Shown piece after piece: positions 35,070 through 45,730 of a stretch of DNA of 64,000 nt. The stretch's first letter is position 1. Each line of letters starts with the position of its first letter. A program made the position numbers and the translations under genes. The notes beneath the pieces were generated by a model. The model saw only the letters and a program-made list of their open reading frames with translations, was not told the origin of the DNA and did no database searches. Source of the stretch: Dasypus novemcinctus (taxonomy: Eukaryota; Chordata; Mammalia; Cingulata; Dasypodidae); contig NC_080682.1 of NCBI RefSeq assembly GCF_030445035.2, positions 35,880,770 through 35,944,769 of the forward strand, written 5' to 3'.

Positions 35070-35312
35070 CCATTTATTTTTTTGTTTGTTTATGGTTACT
35101 GGGGCCCAGGAATGAGTCCAGATCCTCGTATGTGAGAAGCCAGTGCTCAACCACTAGGCCATACTGGTTTCCCTGAATTGTTTTTTTCATTTGTTTGATT
35201 GTTGTTTGTTTTTTTGTTCTGTTTTTAGAAAGTATCAGGGACCGAACCCAGGACCTCCCATGTGGGAAGCAGGTGCTCAAACACTTGAGCCACATCCACT
35301 CCCAGGTCTAAA
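35070..35312 (-). mobile_element. Dimeric tRNA-derived SINE (DAS-type)
   Basis: Two tRNA-like monomers lie on the minus strand (about 35085-35175 and 35225-35312), separated by a T-rich linker. The second has a clean B box, GGTTCGGTCCC (plus-strand GGGACCGAACC at about 35240), and the head GGGAGTGGATGTGGCTCAAG. It interrupts the ERV RNase H to integrase region. Confidence 0.85.
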
Positions 35313-35950
35313 TTTTAATGATAGCAATAGGATGAAGCTGTAAGATGGCAGTTGGAATGTTACTAAATAGTTGTCCTTTCTTTGTAGGGCATCAAGTGGA
35401 GGTAAGGAAACTCTCCTGTTTCTAAAATCACGGATAACTCTGAAAGCATATTAGCTGTCAATATAAATGTTGTGATGACAATATATAAGCTCTAGTAAGA
35501 GTATATAGTTCTGCTTGATGGGATGAGGTAAATTGGGTAAGTTATCCTATTCAATTAGTTTGAATTGGGTTGTGACTCCCAGCTTGAAATTTTCTATTAA
35601 TTCCATGGATATAGGACAGGTCAACTAAGAAGATAAGGCCAGAATTCTGCAGTGGTATTTTTTGTTAGTGTGGATGGGAGTCACAAACTGAGAGGTAATC
35701 AGCTCACAGTTAGGAGGTGCTCCTTCATCTGGCAAAGAAAATAGGGTATCATGATTAAGGGCATTGCATCTTTTTAGGGTTGAGTTAGAATGTGAGAGTA
35801 AATGGAATTCATAGAAAGACAATTGGCTGGAGGAGAGATATTGAGTAAATACAGAGCTTAAGAAACTTTAGACAGCATGATGGGTTGTAAATATACACCA
35901 TTATCTACTAATTTTTCTTCAGATATTTTGACTTATTTTGTGGATTTAGT
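35313..35950 (-). pseudogene. ERV RT connection and RNase H remnant
   Basis: The minus strand reads LPDEGAPPNCELITSQ at about 35690-35750, a block found between RT and RNase H in class I ERVs. Degraded RNase H follows at about 35320-35600 (VTTQFKLIE, then NIYIDS-YAF, where YTDSRYAF is usual). The order is right for one provirus with the integrase and env pieces downstream. Confidence 0.7.
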
Positions 35951-35954
35951 TTAC

Positions 35955-36041
35955 ACTTTCATTTTTTAATAAATTTTTATTGGAATATATCATGTATATA
36001 TGAACATACATAAACAAAAAAGGTATAGTAAAATTTGTGAA
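35955..36041 (-). mobile_element. 3' terminus of the minus-strand L1 that spans 36-45 kb
   Basis: The T-rich start and ATTGGAATATATCATGTATA, then TGAACATACATAAACAAAAA, match the 3'UTR type at 12850 and 63800. The L1 sequence stops at the target-site copy AAATTTGTGAATTT (36031-36044) and resumes at 39702 with the second copy, showing that the 3.66 kb between is an insertion. Confidence 0.82.
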
Positions 36042-36063
36042 TTTTTTTTTTTTTTTTTTTTTT

Positions 36064-36524
36064 ATAAAGGGTATTTATTTGGGGTAGGAGCTTACAGATA
36101 CCAGGCCATAAAGCATACGTTACTTCCCTCACCAAAGCTTATTTTCATGTGTTGGAGCAAGATGGCTGCCGACATCTGCAAGGGCTTAGGTTTCCTGGGT
36201 TCCTCCCTTCCAGGGTCTTGCTTCTCTTTCCTCTGTGTCCTGACTTCCTGGAGCTCCAGCTTAAGGCTTCAGCATCAAATTCCAACATCAAAACTCCAAC
36301 ATTAAGAACCCTCAACTCTGCCCTTTGCCATGCCTTTTATCTGTGAGTCCACCCCTTTGGTGGGTGGGGACTCAACACCTACTGGCACAAGAGGTTTACA
36401 TAATTACTTAATCAAATAAACCTATGAATCAAATGTAATCTAATATGCCCAGAGGATAAGATCAGTTTACAAACATAATCCAATATTTCTTTTTGGAATT
36501 CATGAATAATATCAAACTGCTACA
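36064..36524 (-). mobile_element. 3' LTR truncated at its polyadenylation site
   Basis: On the minus strand it starts TGTAGCAGTTTGATATTATT, directly after the purine tract AGAGGGTGGAG (36525-36535). It ends CCCAAATAAATACCCTTTAT followed by A22. The other copies continue about 60 bp further to CTAATACA. Confidence 0.9.
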
Positions 36525-38640
36525 CTCCACCCTCTGAATTCCAGAAAGACATTACACTATTAAAAACAAAACTAAACTAAACTAAAATCAGTAACAATGA
36601 AAGTACTAAATCATATCACAATCAATTTAAAGAAATACAATTTGTCTTGGGGCAAAGTCCTGTCTGCTATAGACCTCTGAAACTTACAAAACAATTCATC
36701 TACTTTCAATACACAAATGGACAGATAAAGGATAAACATTTTCATTATAATATGGAGAAATTGGGAGGGAAACATGAGTCACAGTTTCTCTACAGTTCAG
36801 TAGACCTGCAGGGAATCCTCTGTTTGATTTCAAAGTCTGGGGACCATTCTTATAATAGCTTCTTCTCCTTGGGGCCATATGGGGACCCACCCTTTCCACT
36901 GGCTTGCCCAATAGCCATTTTCCTGGTTCCACCCTCATCAAGCATCTGGGTGTCAACCAAGCTCCAGACCTCTCCTACCAAGAGTGTTGGGGTGATTGCC
37001 ACACCTTACCTAAACTTTGGGTTAGAGTCTTAATCCCCTCATACAGTGACGTGAAGAGAACATTCCCCCTGACCTTTGGCATACAGGCTCAGCTCTCTCA
37101 GAGCAATGAGTTGACCACCTGGCCTTCCCTAATTTTTGGCATACAGGCTCAACCCTCTTAGAGCCTGGCCTTTCCTAACCTTTGCGGGACAGGTCCACCC
37201 CTCTCAGACCTGTGGAGTGCTGATCTTAACCGCCCTAATCCTTGGGGAATGTGCTCCAATCTCTCTGTATCCTGCGGCAGCAAAACTCTCCCAGAACACT
37301 GGACAGGAACATCCACCATCTTCAACTACTGGGGCAAACTCACCCTCTCTGTATATATGGGTGGGGTTCCTCTCTTGGCCCAAGGTGATGTCCTAATTCC
37401 AGATTTCAGCTTCCATGGTTTTCCTCTTAAAGCTCTTTCTCCTTCAATTTCTCCTTTCATGACCCTTTTATTCCAGGCTGACAGTGGTTTTATTCACACA
37501 AGTCTCTCAAAAACCTTGTTGGTTTAGCATGCAGGAATCAGGGGTCCAGGCATCAGACAGTAAGAACTTCCCAGAAGTCTTTCTGACATAACTGCATCTT
37601 CAATCTTGATTTACCATTTCCAAGTTTAGTTAAATCCTCCAATGGGGCACTTTCATATGAGAGCTTGATTTCCAGAGGCTTGGAATTTCCAGAATCAGTT
37701 TCTGTTTTGTATCCAATAGTTCAATCCTCAGTATATCTCTTTCATCTAGCATTTTGCTATAAGCTGCAAGCAGAAGCCAAGCCACATTCTCTGGTTTTAC
37801 TTTGGAAATTTCTTCAGCTAAATGCTCAGGCTCGCCATTTTTAAATTCTGCCTTCCATAAAACACCAGGAGTTAATCTTGCTGAGTTCTCTGCAACTTTA
37901 TCTATTTATTTATTTTAAAGATTTTTTATTTATTTCTCTCCCCTTTCCTTGCCGCCCCCCCCCCCCCACAGTTGTCTGCTCTCTATGTCCATTCACTGTG
38001 TGTTCTTCTGTGTCCACTTATATTCTTGTCAGCCGCACCTGGAATCTGTGTCTCTTTTTGTTGTGTCACCTTGCTGTGTCAGCTCTCCATGTGTGCGGCA
38101 CCATTCCTGGGCAGGCAGCACTTTTTTCAAGCTGGGCGGCTTTCCTTATGGGGCGCACTCCTTGTGCATGGGGATCCCCTACATGGGGGACACCCCTGCA
38201 TGTCAGGGCACTCCTTGTACACATCAGCACTGCGCATGAGGCAGCTCAGCACATGGGTCAGGAGGCTTTGGGTTTGAACCTTGGGCCTCCCATGTGGTAG
38301 GCAGACACCCTATCCATTGGGCCAAATCTGCTTCCCCAGTTCTCTGCAACTTGAAAACACAGATCCTTTTCTCCAGTTTCCAGTAATAATATCATCATTA
38401 ACTTCTAAGGCATCATAAAAATCTCTTTAACATTCATCTCATAATCATTTCCTTCTAAGGCCTTATCAAATACAACTTTAGGCTCCATATTGCTACCAAG
38501 AGTCTCTGCAAAGCAATTCAGGCCTTTTCCATCAAGCATCTCACAGTTCCTCCAAAAAATACCCCTTACCCATTTATAAAACCATTCCAGCATTTTGCTA
38601 ATTGCAAAAGCAATTTCCCACTCCTTGGTACCAAATTCTC
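36525..38640 (-). mobile_element. Internal region of non-autonomous MaLR/ERVL-like element
   Basis: The region contains a polypurine tract beside the 3' LTR and, beside the 5' LTR, TTTGGTACCAAGGAGTGGG (about 38617-38635), resembling the leucine-tRNA-type primer-binding site of ERVL/MaLR elements. The roughly 1.7 kb between them (excluding the SINE) has no gag, pol or env homology that I can see. It carries CTCTCAGA-type short repeats at 37085-37215. A related internal fragment lies at 45460-45730. It is presumably mobilised in trans. Confidence 0.75.
37899..38337 (-). mobile_element. DAS-type SINE with exact 15-bp target-site duplication
   Basis: The full-length SINE on the minus strand starts GGGGAAGCAGATTTGGCCC at 38337, with B-box-like GGTTCAAACCC at about 38270-38280. 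It contains a C14 tract (plus strand, about 37957-37970) and ends in an A-rich tail. AGTTCTCTGCAACTT occurs at 37884-37898 and 38338-38352. Long open frames across it are chance. Confidence 0.93.
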
Positions 38641-39158
38641 TATTAGTCAGCCAAAAGGGTGCTGATGCAAAATACCAGAAATTGGTTGGTTTTTATAAAG
38701 GGTATTTATTTGGGGTAGGAGCTTACAGATACCAGGCCATAAAGCATAAGTTACTTCCCTCATCAAATTCTATTTTCACATATTGGAGCAAGATGGCTGC
38801 TGACGTCTGTGATGGCTCAGGCTTCCTGGGTCCCTCCCTTCCAGGGTCTTGCTTCTCTTTCCTTTATGAGCCTACTTCCTGGGGCTCCAGCTTAAGGCTT
38901 TAGCATCAAACTCCAACATCAAAACTCCAACATTAAGAACCCTCAACTCTGTCCTTTGCCATGCCTTTTATCTATGAGTCCCCCACCCACCAAAGAGTAG
39001 GGACTCAATGCCCTACTGGCACAAGAGGTTTACGTAATTACTTAATCAAGTAAACCTCTAAACCCAATATAATCTAATATGCCCAGAGGAAAAAATGAGT
39101 TTACAAACATAATTCAATATTTCTTTTTGGAATTCATCAATAATATCAAACCGTTACA
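38641..39158 (-). mobile_element. 5' LTR of the element in the chimeric retrocopy
   Basis: On the minus strand it starts TGTAACGGTTTGATATTATT at 39158 and ends GGCTGACTAATA at 38641, followed by the primer-binding-like site. It is complete, including its U3 start, so the captured RNA began upstream of this LTR, not at its own promoter. Confidence 0.88.
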
Positions 39159-39700
39159 ACAGTCTTGAACTATAAGCTTTTACTCCAAATAAATTCCTAA
39201 TACAGTGCCAATACATTTCCGGTACTTTGTATTGGCAGATTTGGTAAGCTATCACACTGGTCCAAAGGTGCACACCTTGGAGGTGGCTGGATGCAGAACA
39301 GATGCGTCTGCAACTGTTGGATGCAGACAGAACATGGGCCCCTTCTGCCGCTGCATTCTCAGGGGGGGAGGTGGCAACGGGGAAGGGGAGGGGAACTGTG
39401 GAGCTAGAGTGCCGTGGACCCAATGGCCTCCAGGCCCCTCCACGTGGGCTCCCAATGCTGTTTGGGAAAGTTGAGCCTGCGCAGTTCCTCGGAGATCTCC
39501 AGGAAGGTCTTGCCTTTGGTCTCAGGCAGGAAGAAGCCAGCGTAGGTGGCCGCAAAAACACAAACACAGAGGAAAGGAAGGTAGAGGAGGTGGGACAGGC
39601 CATCCGTAATGAAGGGGAATGCCAGCCCCACCAGGAAAAGCATGGTCCACATGAGCACCCCACAGACCACGTAGGCAGCTGGCCGGGCCATCTGGTCTGG
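39159..39700 (-). pseudogene. SLC2A11: SLC2A11 (GLUT11) C-terminal retrocopy segment with 3'UTR
   Basis: SLC2A11 encodes GLUT11, a plasma-membrane facilitative hexose transporter with 12 TM helices. The copy holds about 98 codons on the minus strand from 39700 to the stop at 39404, with no internal stop. It begins DQMARPAAYVVCG, spans the last two TM helices (VLMWTMLFLVGLAFPFI; LYLPFLCVCVFAATYAGFF), then the family signature LPETKGKTFLEIS and a tail ending LEAIGSTAL. The tail closely follows the human GLUT11 C-terminus as I remember it. 39159-39403 is 3'UTR-like. The segment starts CCAGACCAGATGGCC; the first bases could be an intron acceptor CAG before the last exon. Without the N-terminal 80% and a start codon it cannot make a transporter. 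Confidence 0.88.
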
Positions 39701-40868
39701 TAAATTTGTGAATTTACAAAAAATTTGTGAATTTACAAAATAGACATGTATACCATCATGCAGAGCTCCCATATATCTCCCCACCACCAACACCTTACAT
39801 TATTATGAAACATTTATTACAAACTATGAAAGAGCATAGTCAAAATTTACTAATTATAGTACATATTTTATATTTAGTGTATCTTCCCCAACCCACCTAA
39901 TTATTAATACCCTATATTAGTATTAATATTTGTTATGATTCAGGAGAAACCATTCTCATACTTGTCCTATTAACCAAAGTCCATCATCCACCTTTGGATT
40001 CCCTGTGTTATACAGTCCCATGGTTTGTATAATCCATTCAAAGTGTACACTCAGCAGCTTTCATTTTTATCATAAAGATGTACTCTCATCACCTTGGTCA
40101 GTTTTAGAACATTTTCATTACTCCAGAAGGAAAAATCCCATACTCCCTTTTAACTCCCCTATTGTTAACCCTTAGTATCGAAATAAATCTTACAATAGTT
40201 GCAAAATATTGCAATATTACTGGTACCTATTGTCCATAAGTTGTCAGTTCTAGTTTTCCCATGTGTCACCACATTCTTAGCACTTTGTAAAAGAAGAGCA
40301 TTCTTATATTTATACTAAACACAATCTTCATCTACCACAAAAATCATCATGTTACACATACCCTACATTACTCTCTAGTTTGTTTTCAATTGACATTTAC
40401 TTGCACATACTATCCCTGTAAGCCACAACCAAATTTATAAATCAGCAGTGTTAGTTATACTCATTTGTTTCTCTCAGCTCTATTCTTTTCTACAGTTTTA
40501 CAGTTAACCTTATTAATAATGCTACCTACATTAAGCATCATTTTGTAATCTGAACCCACTTTCTATCTTCTAATAACCTATATTCTAGAGTTTACCTCCA
40601 TGAGTTAACTCATGGTATTTAGTTCATATTAGTTAGACAATACAATATTTGTCCTTTTGTGTCTTCTTATTCCATTCAATGTAATATCCCCTAGGTTCAT
40701 CCATGTTGTTGAATGCATACTGATTTCATTTCTTCTTACATCTGAGTGGCATTCCGTTGTGTGTATATATCATATACTGCTTATCCATTCCTAAGTTGAT
40801 GTACACTGAGCTTGTTTTATGTTTTAGCAATTGTGAATAATGCTGCTTTGAACATTGGTTTGCAAATT
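39701..40868 (-). mobile_element. L1 3'UTR (resumes after retrocopy)
   Basis: It begins with two tandem copies of AAATTTGTGAATTTACAAAA and then the L1 3'UTR type A (ATAGACATGTATACCATCAT, then CACCAACACCTTACATTATT). The ORF2 stop region follows at about 40869. Confidence 0.82.
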
Positions 40869-41195
40869 TCAGTTTGAATTTATTCCTAGTAACGTGATTC
40901 CCTGATCATATGGCAGTTCTATATTTGGCTTCTTGAGGTACTGCAAAACTGTCTTCCACAGAGGATGCACCATTCTCCACTCCCTCCAACAGTGAAGGAG
41001 TGTTCCTGTTTCTTCACATCCTTTCCAGCACCTGTAGTTTTCTATGTTTTTAATATTGGCCATACTATAAGTTGCGAAATGCCATCTCACTGTGGCTTTG
41101 ATCTGCATTTCTGAAATAGCTAGTGATGTTAAGCATTTTTTCATGTGCTTTGTGGCCATTTGTATTTCCTCTTTGGAGAAATGTCTATTCAAGTC

Positions 41196-41613
41196 TGTAT
41201 TAGTTAGCCAAAGGGGTGCTGATGCAAAATACCAGAAATTGGTTGGTTTTATAAAGGGTATTTTTGGGCGTAGGAGCCTACAGATAACAGGCAATAAAGC
41301 ATAAGTTATTTCCCTCACCAAAGCCTATTTTCACTTGTTGGAGCAAGATGGCTGCCAACAGCTGTGAGGGTTCAGGCTTCCCGGATTCCTCCCTTCCAAG
41401 GTCTTGCTTCTCTTTGGGTTCAAGGTTCCTTTTTCCTGGGGCTGGCTTCTCTTTCCTCTGTGAGCTTACTTCCCAGGGCTCCAGCTTAAGTCTTCAGCAT
41501 CAATCTCCAACATCAAAACCCTAATCATAACTCAATCATGCCAGGTACAGATCAGATAACAAACATAATTCAACATCTGTTTTAGGAATTCATAACCACA
41601 TCAAGCTGCTACA
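41196..41613 (-). mobile_element. Solo LTR of the 'TGTAGCAG' family in L1 ORF2
   Basis: The minus strand starts TGTAGCAGCTTGATGTGGTT and ends CTAACTAATACA. A perfect 5-bp duplication AAGTC lies at 41191-41195 and 41614-41618. The copy is shorter than the others, with an internal deletion. Confidence 0.9.
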
Positions 41614-43506
41614 AAGTCTTTTGCCCATTTTTTATTTGGGTTGATTGTCTTTTTGTCTTGAATTGTATGATCTCTTTATATCTCATGGATATCAAGCCGT
41701 TATCAGATAGGCTGATAAAATATTCCCAAATATTTTCATCCACGGGTAAAATAGGTAAAATAGGTGAAATAGGTGAATAGGCTACCTTTTTACTGTCTTG
41801 ACAAAGTCTTTTGAAGAACAAAAGTGCTTTATTTTGAGGAAGTCCCATTTATCTATTTTTTCTTTTGTTGCTCATGCTTTGGAAATAAGATTTAAGAACC
41901 TACCCTCTACCACAAAATCTTGCAATGTTTTCTTATATTTTCTTCTAGGAGTTCTAGGGTTGTAGGTTTTATATTTAGGTCCATGATCTATTTAGAGTTA
42001 TTTTTTTCTTAATAATATCTGAGATAGGGGCCATTTTTTTTTCTTTTCGGTATGGATACCCAGTTTTTCCTGTAACACTTGATGAATAGATGATTCTGGC
42101 CCAGATGGGTGGGCCTAATAGTTTTGAAAAATCACTTAACTTTGGATGTGAGGGTCTATTTCTGAGTTTTTGAGTCATTTCCATTGGTCAATCTGTCTAC
42201 ATGTATTGCAAATAATGTGCTGCTGTTTTTGTTTGCTTGTTTGTTTGTTTGTTTGTTTTTTACCACTGAGCCTAAGTAATACGCTTTAAAGTCAGGAAGT
42301 GAAACTTCTCCATCTTTGGTCTTTTTAAAGATATTTTTGGCTATTGGGGCCCCTTGCCTTTCCAAGTAAATTTGATGATTGATTTTTCTTTTTTTGCAAA
42401 AATAGGATATTGGAATTTTTAAAATTAGGATTAGGTTGAATCTGTAAATCACATTAGTAGAATTGTCATCTTAATGATATTTAATCTTCTAGTCCGTGAG
42501 CACAGAATATCCTTGAATTTATTTGTTTTCTTCAGTTTCTTTTAGCATTTTTTTGTAGTTTTCTGAATACAGATCTTCCTTTATTTCCTTTGTTAAGTTT
42601 CTAGATGTAGCATCATATCATCAGCAAATAGTGAAAGTTTTAATTCTTTAATTACTATTTGGTGTGATTTATTTCTTTATCTGGCTTAATTGCTCTAGCT
42701 AGAACTTAGAGCACAATACTAAATAATAGTGGTGACAGTGAGTTTCCTTGTCTTGTTCCTGATCTCAGTGAGAAAGCTTTGCATCTTTTACCCTTGAGTA
42801 CAATGCTTGTTGTAGGTTTTTCATATATGCACTTTGCCATATTTAGAAAGCTTCCTTCAATTCCTAACTTTTGGAGTGTTTTTTTTTTTTTTTAAATCAA
42901 GAATGGGTGCTGTATTTGGTCAAATACTTTGTCTATGCTGATGGAGACTATCATGTGATTTTTCTTCTTCAGTTTATTCATGTGGTTTATTACACTAATT
43001 GATTTTCTTGTGTTGAAAAACCCTTGCATATCTGGGATAATCCCACTTGATTGTACTGTGTAATTCTTTTAATGTGCTTTTGGATTCTGTTTGCAATTAT
43101 TTTGTTGAGGATTTTTGCATCTATATTCCTTAGGAATATTTTTCTGTAATTTTCTTTTTTCATAGTATCTTCACCTGGTTTTGGTGTTACGGTGATATTG
43201 ACTTGATAGAATAAGTTTGGTAGTGTTCTTAACTGTTCATATTTTTGGAAGAGCTTGAGCAAGATTGCTATTAGATTGTCCTTGAATAATTGGTAGAATT
43301 CGTCTGTGAAGCCATCTGGTCCTGTGCTTTTCATCCTTGAGAGGTTTTTGATGACTGTTTCATTTTCTGTACTTTGATTAGTTTGTTGAGGTCTTCTATT
43401 TATTCTGTGGTCAGTGTTGGTTTTTCTTGTGTTCCAAGGAATTTGTCCATCTCCTCTATTTTGTCAAGTTTTTTGGTGTACAGTTATTCATAATATCCTC
43501 TTATGC

Positions 43507-43962
43507 ACTGCAATAGTCATGGTTGTCTAGGGAAACAGAATCAACATGAAATATCTGTCAATAGTATGAGATTTTATAAGAGTCTTTCACATGACCATGG
43601 GGATGCACAAGTCCAGGTTCTGCAGGCAGGTTGCAACCAGGGGTTTCAATGAAATTCCAATGAAGTTCTTTGATGAGTTTCTGGTAGATGTTGGCTGTCC
43701 AAAGATGAGTTGGGAAATTCTCTCTGAATGTTGAAATCACTTCCCCTTATAAGGCATTCAACTGATTGGATGAAGCAATACTCATTGCTAGCAGCAATCT
43801 CACTGATTGACAAAGATGTAATCAACTATCTATGTAGTGAAGTCACTGGTGATTAAAGTCTGTAAGTGTCCTTGCATTACAATTAGCCTGGTGATTGCTT
43901 GACAAAACAACTGGGCACAATTACCTGGTCGAGTTGACACATTAGCTTAACCATCACATGTT
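43507..43962 (-). mobile_element. LTR-like insertion in L1 ORF2, family uncertain
   Basis: The minus strand starts TGTGATGGTTAAGCTAATGT, then GTCAACTCGACCAGGTAATT, and ends with GATTCTGTTTCCCTAGACAA and CCATGACTATTGCA. These ends resemble an ERVL-type LTR, but no clear target-site duplication was found. L1 ORF2 resumes on both sides. Confidence 0.6.
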
Positions 43963-45130
43963 CTCTTTTACATCTATGGGATCAGTGGTAATGTCCCCCC
44001 ACTCATTTCTGATATTATTTATTTGCATTTTTTCTCTTTTTCTCTTTGTCAGTCTAGCTAAGGTTTGTCAATTTTGTTGATCTTCTCAAAGAACCAACTT
44101 TTGGTTTTGATTCTTTCTATTGCTTTTTGTTCAGTTTCATCTATTTCTGCTCTGATCTTTATTATTTCTTTCCTTCAGATTGATTTTGGATTAGTTTGCT
44201 ATTCTTTTTTTTCTTCCTCCAGATGGGCACTTTTGTCTTCTGTTTTAGGTCTTTTATTTTCCTTTTTTAATGTAAGCATTGAGGGTTATAAATTTCCTTT
44301 TCAGAACTGCCTTGGCTGTGTCCCATAGCATTTGATATGTTGTGTTCTCGTTTTCTTTTGCGTCAAAATATTTGCTGAATTCTCTTACGAAAATAATTTT
44401 TTCTTTGACCCACTGATTATTTAAGAGTATGTTGTTTAATCTCCATATATTTATGAATTTCCCCTTTTTCTGTCCATTATTAATTTTCAATTTCTTTGTT
44501 ATGATCAGAGAAAATGTTCAGTATAACTTCAACCTTCTAAAATTTATTGATACCCTCTTGTGACTCAACATATGATCTATCCTGAAGAAAGATCCATATG
44601 TATTTGAAAACAATGTATATCCTGCTATTTCGAGGTGTGATTATCTGTAAATGTCTCCTACATTGTGTTCATTTACCATGTTATTCAACCTTTCTGTTCC
44701 TTTATCTCTCCTCTGTCCAGATGTTCTTTCCAATGCTGAGAGTGGTGTATTGAATTTTCTGACTATTGTTGTAGAGTCGTGTATTTCTCTTTTCAGTTTT
44801 TCCAGTGAGTGCCTCATGTATCTTGGGACCCAGGTTAGGTGTATAAATATTTTATAATTATTTTTTTCTTGATGAATTGCCATTTTAATTAGTATATAAT
44901 GACCTTCTTCATCTTTTTTAACCTTGTTGCACTGAAAAATCTATTTTTCTGATATTAACATTGCAACTCCAGAGCTTTTTTGGTTACTATTTGTGTGGAA
45001 TATCTTCTTCCCCAAATACCTCTCTCTCAGGCATTCAATTTCAACCTGATTGTGTCCTTACATCTGAGGTGAGTCTATTGCAGGTAGCATATGGATGGCT
45101 CACATATTTTTTATCCATTCCGCTCTCTTC

Positions 45131-45730
45131 CCAAGTTCAAGTCCAGTCTATCTGGAATATAGCAGGATTGGCCTCTTGACCTGAACTGTGGGCCTAGCCT
45201 CTTAGAAGATTCATGCTTAAGCAATCTTCTCACACCGCAGAATCAAATGCCAGCTCCCTTTTGCTTCTCTCTCCCATGTTCTGTGTCTTCCTTTATGTCA
45301 GACCCATCAAGAGGGCAGAGACTCAACATGAATCACATCCCACTGATGTAATCAGTCAAATGGTCTCACACCCACAGTAATAAATGAGTGTGAAACATAA
45401 GCATTCTCTTTTTAGGATTCATAAAATAATCACAAATTTCCCCACTCTACACTTTGAATCCCAAAAAAGACATGCCTTTCCATATGTAAAATGCATTCAT
45501 AATATCACAATATTCCAAAAACCTTAAATCATTTCAGTAGCAATGCTAAGTAAAAATTCACATTAAAATCAGTAATAAAAAAATGCAGTTTGTCTTGGTT
45601 CAAAATTCCCCCCTGGATTTGAACCTGTGAAACTCACAAAACAAGTTATCTACTTCCCGTATACAATGAGGGAACAGACACAGATAAACCTACATATTTT
45701 CTCATTTATTTGTAAATGTGTTTCTCCTGT
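45131..45730 (-). mobile_element. MaLR-like LTR end and internal fragment
   Basis: 45131-45437 is LTR-like. The junction CCCACTCTACACTTTGAATC (45440-45460) corresponds to the purine tract and internal start seen at 36525. 45585-45715 matches 36640-36745 (GCAGTTTGTCTTGGTTCAAA against ACAATTTGTCTTGGGGCAAA). It is a different LTR subfamily from the seven 'TGTAGCAG' copies. Confidence 0.65.

Larger units (their letters stand above)
36042..39700 (-). mobile_element. Poly(A)-tailed chimeric retrocopy: SLC2A11 3' segment plus complete LTR element
   Basis: Read on the minus strand, the insertion runs from the SLC2A11 segment (39700-39159), through a 5' LTR (39158-38641), a primer-binding region, an internal region and a purine tract, to a 3' LTR (36524-36064) and a poly(A) tract of about 22 (36063-36042). 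AAATTTGTGAATTT occurs on both sides (36031-36044; 39702-39715), with a further tandem copy at 39721-39734. The break GTGAATTT/ACAAA fits an L1 endonuclease site. The 3' LTR lacks its last 60 bp or so and stops 11-15 bases after AATAAA, the expected cleavage site. The simplest reading is a read-through transcript from the SLC2A11 locus, polyadenylated in an LTR element and retrotransposed by L1. Confidence 0.82.
40869..45130 (-). pseudogene. L1 ORF2, decayed and 5'-truncated, with two LTR insertions
   Basis: Running 5' to 3' on the minus strand: endonuclease pieces (44254-45130, with WVKEKI and [19 protein letters not shown]), RT entry (43334-42990, [20 protein letters not shown], then [17 protein letters not shown]), a degraded middle, and the C-terminal cysteine-rich end at 41190-40870 (CWKGCEETGTLLHCW, then PLWKTVLQYLKKP). 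LTRs interrupt at 41196-41613 and about 43507-43962. Homology ends in the endonuclease domain at about 45130, so ORF1 and the 5'UTR are absent. Stops and frameshifts occur throughout. It is older than the L1 at the window start. Confidence 0.88.

Noticed and set aside
37878-38300. Overlapping open frames of 96-140 codons
   Set aside because: They run through the antisense of a SINE with a C14 tract and a target-site duplication.
39302-39703. 133-codon plus-strand frame
   Set aside because: It is antisense to the SLC2A11 segment, whose minus-strand frame is the conserved one.
35955-39740. L1 3' transduction as the origin of the SLC2A11 piece
   Set aside because: The L1 3' end lies on the far side (35955-36041), and target-site copies enclose the SLC2A11-LTR block separately within the L1 3'UTR.
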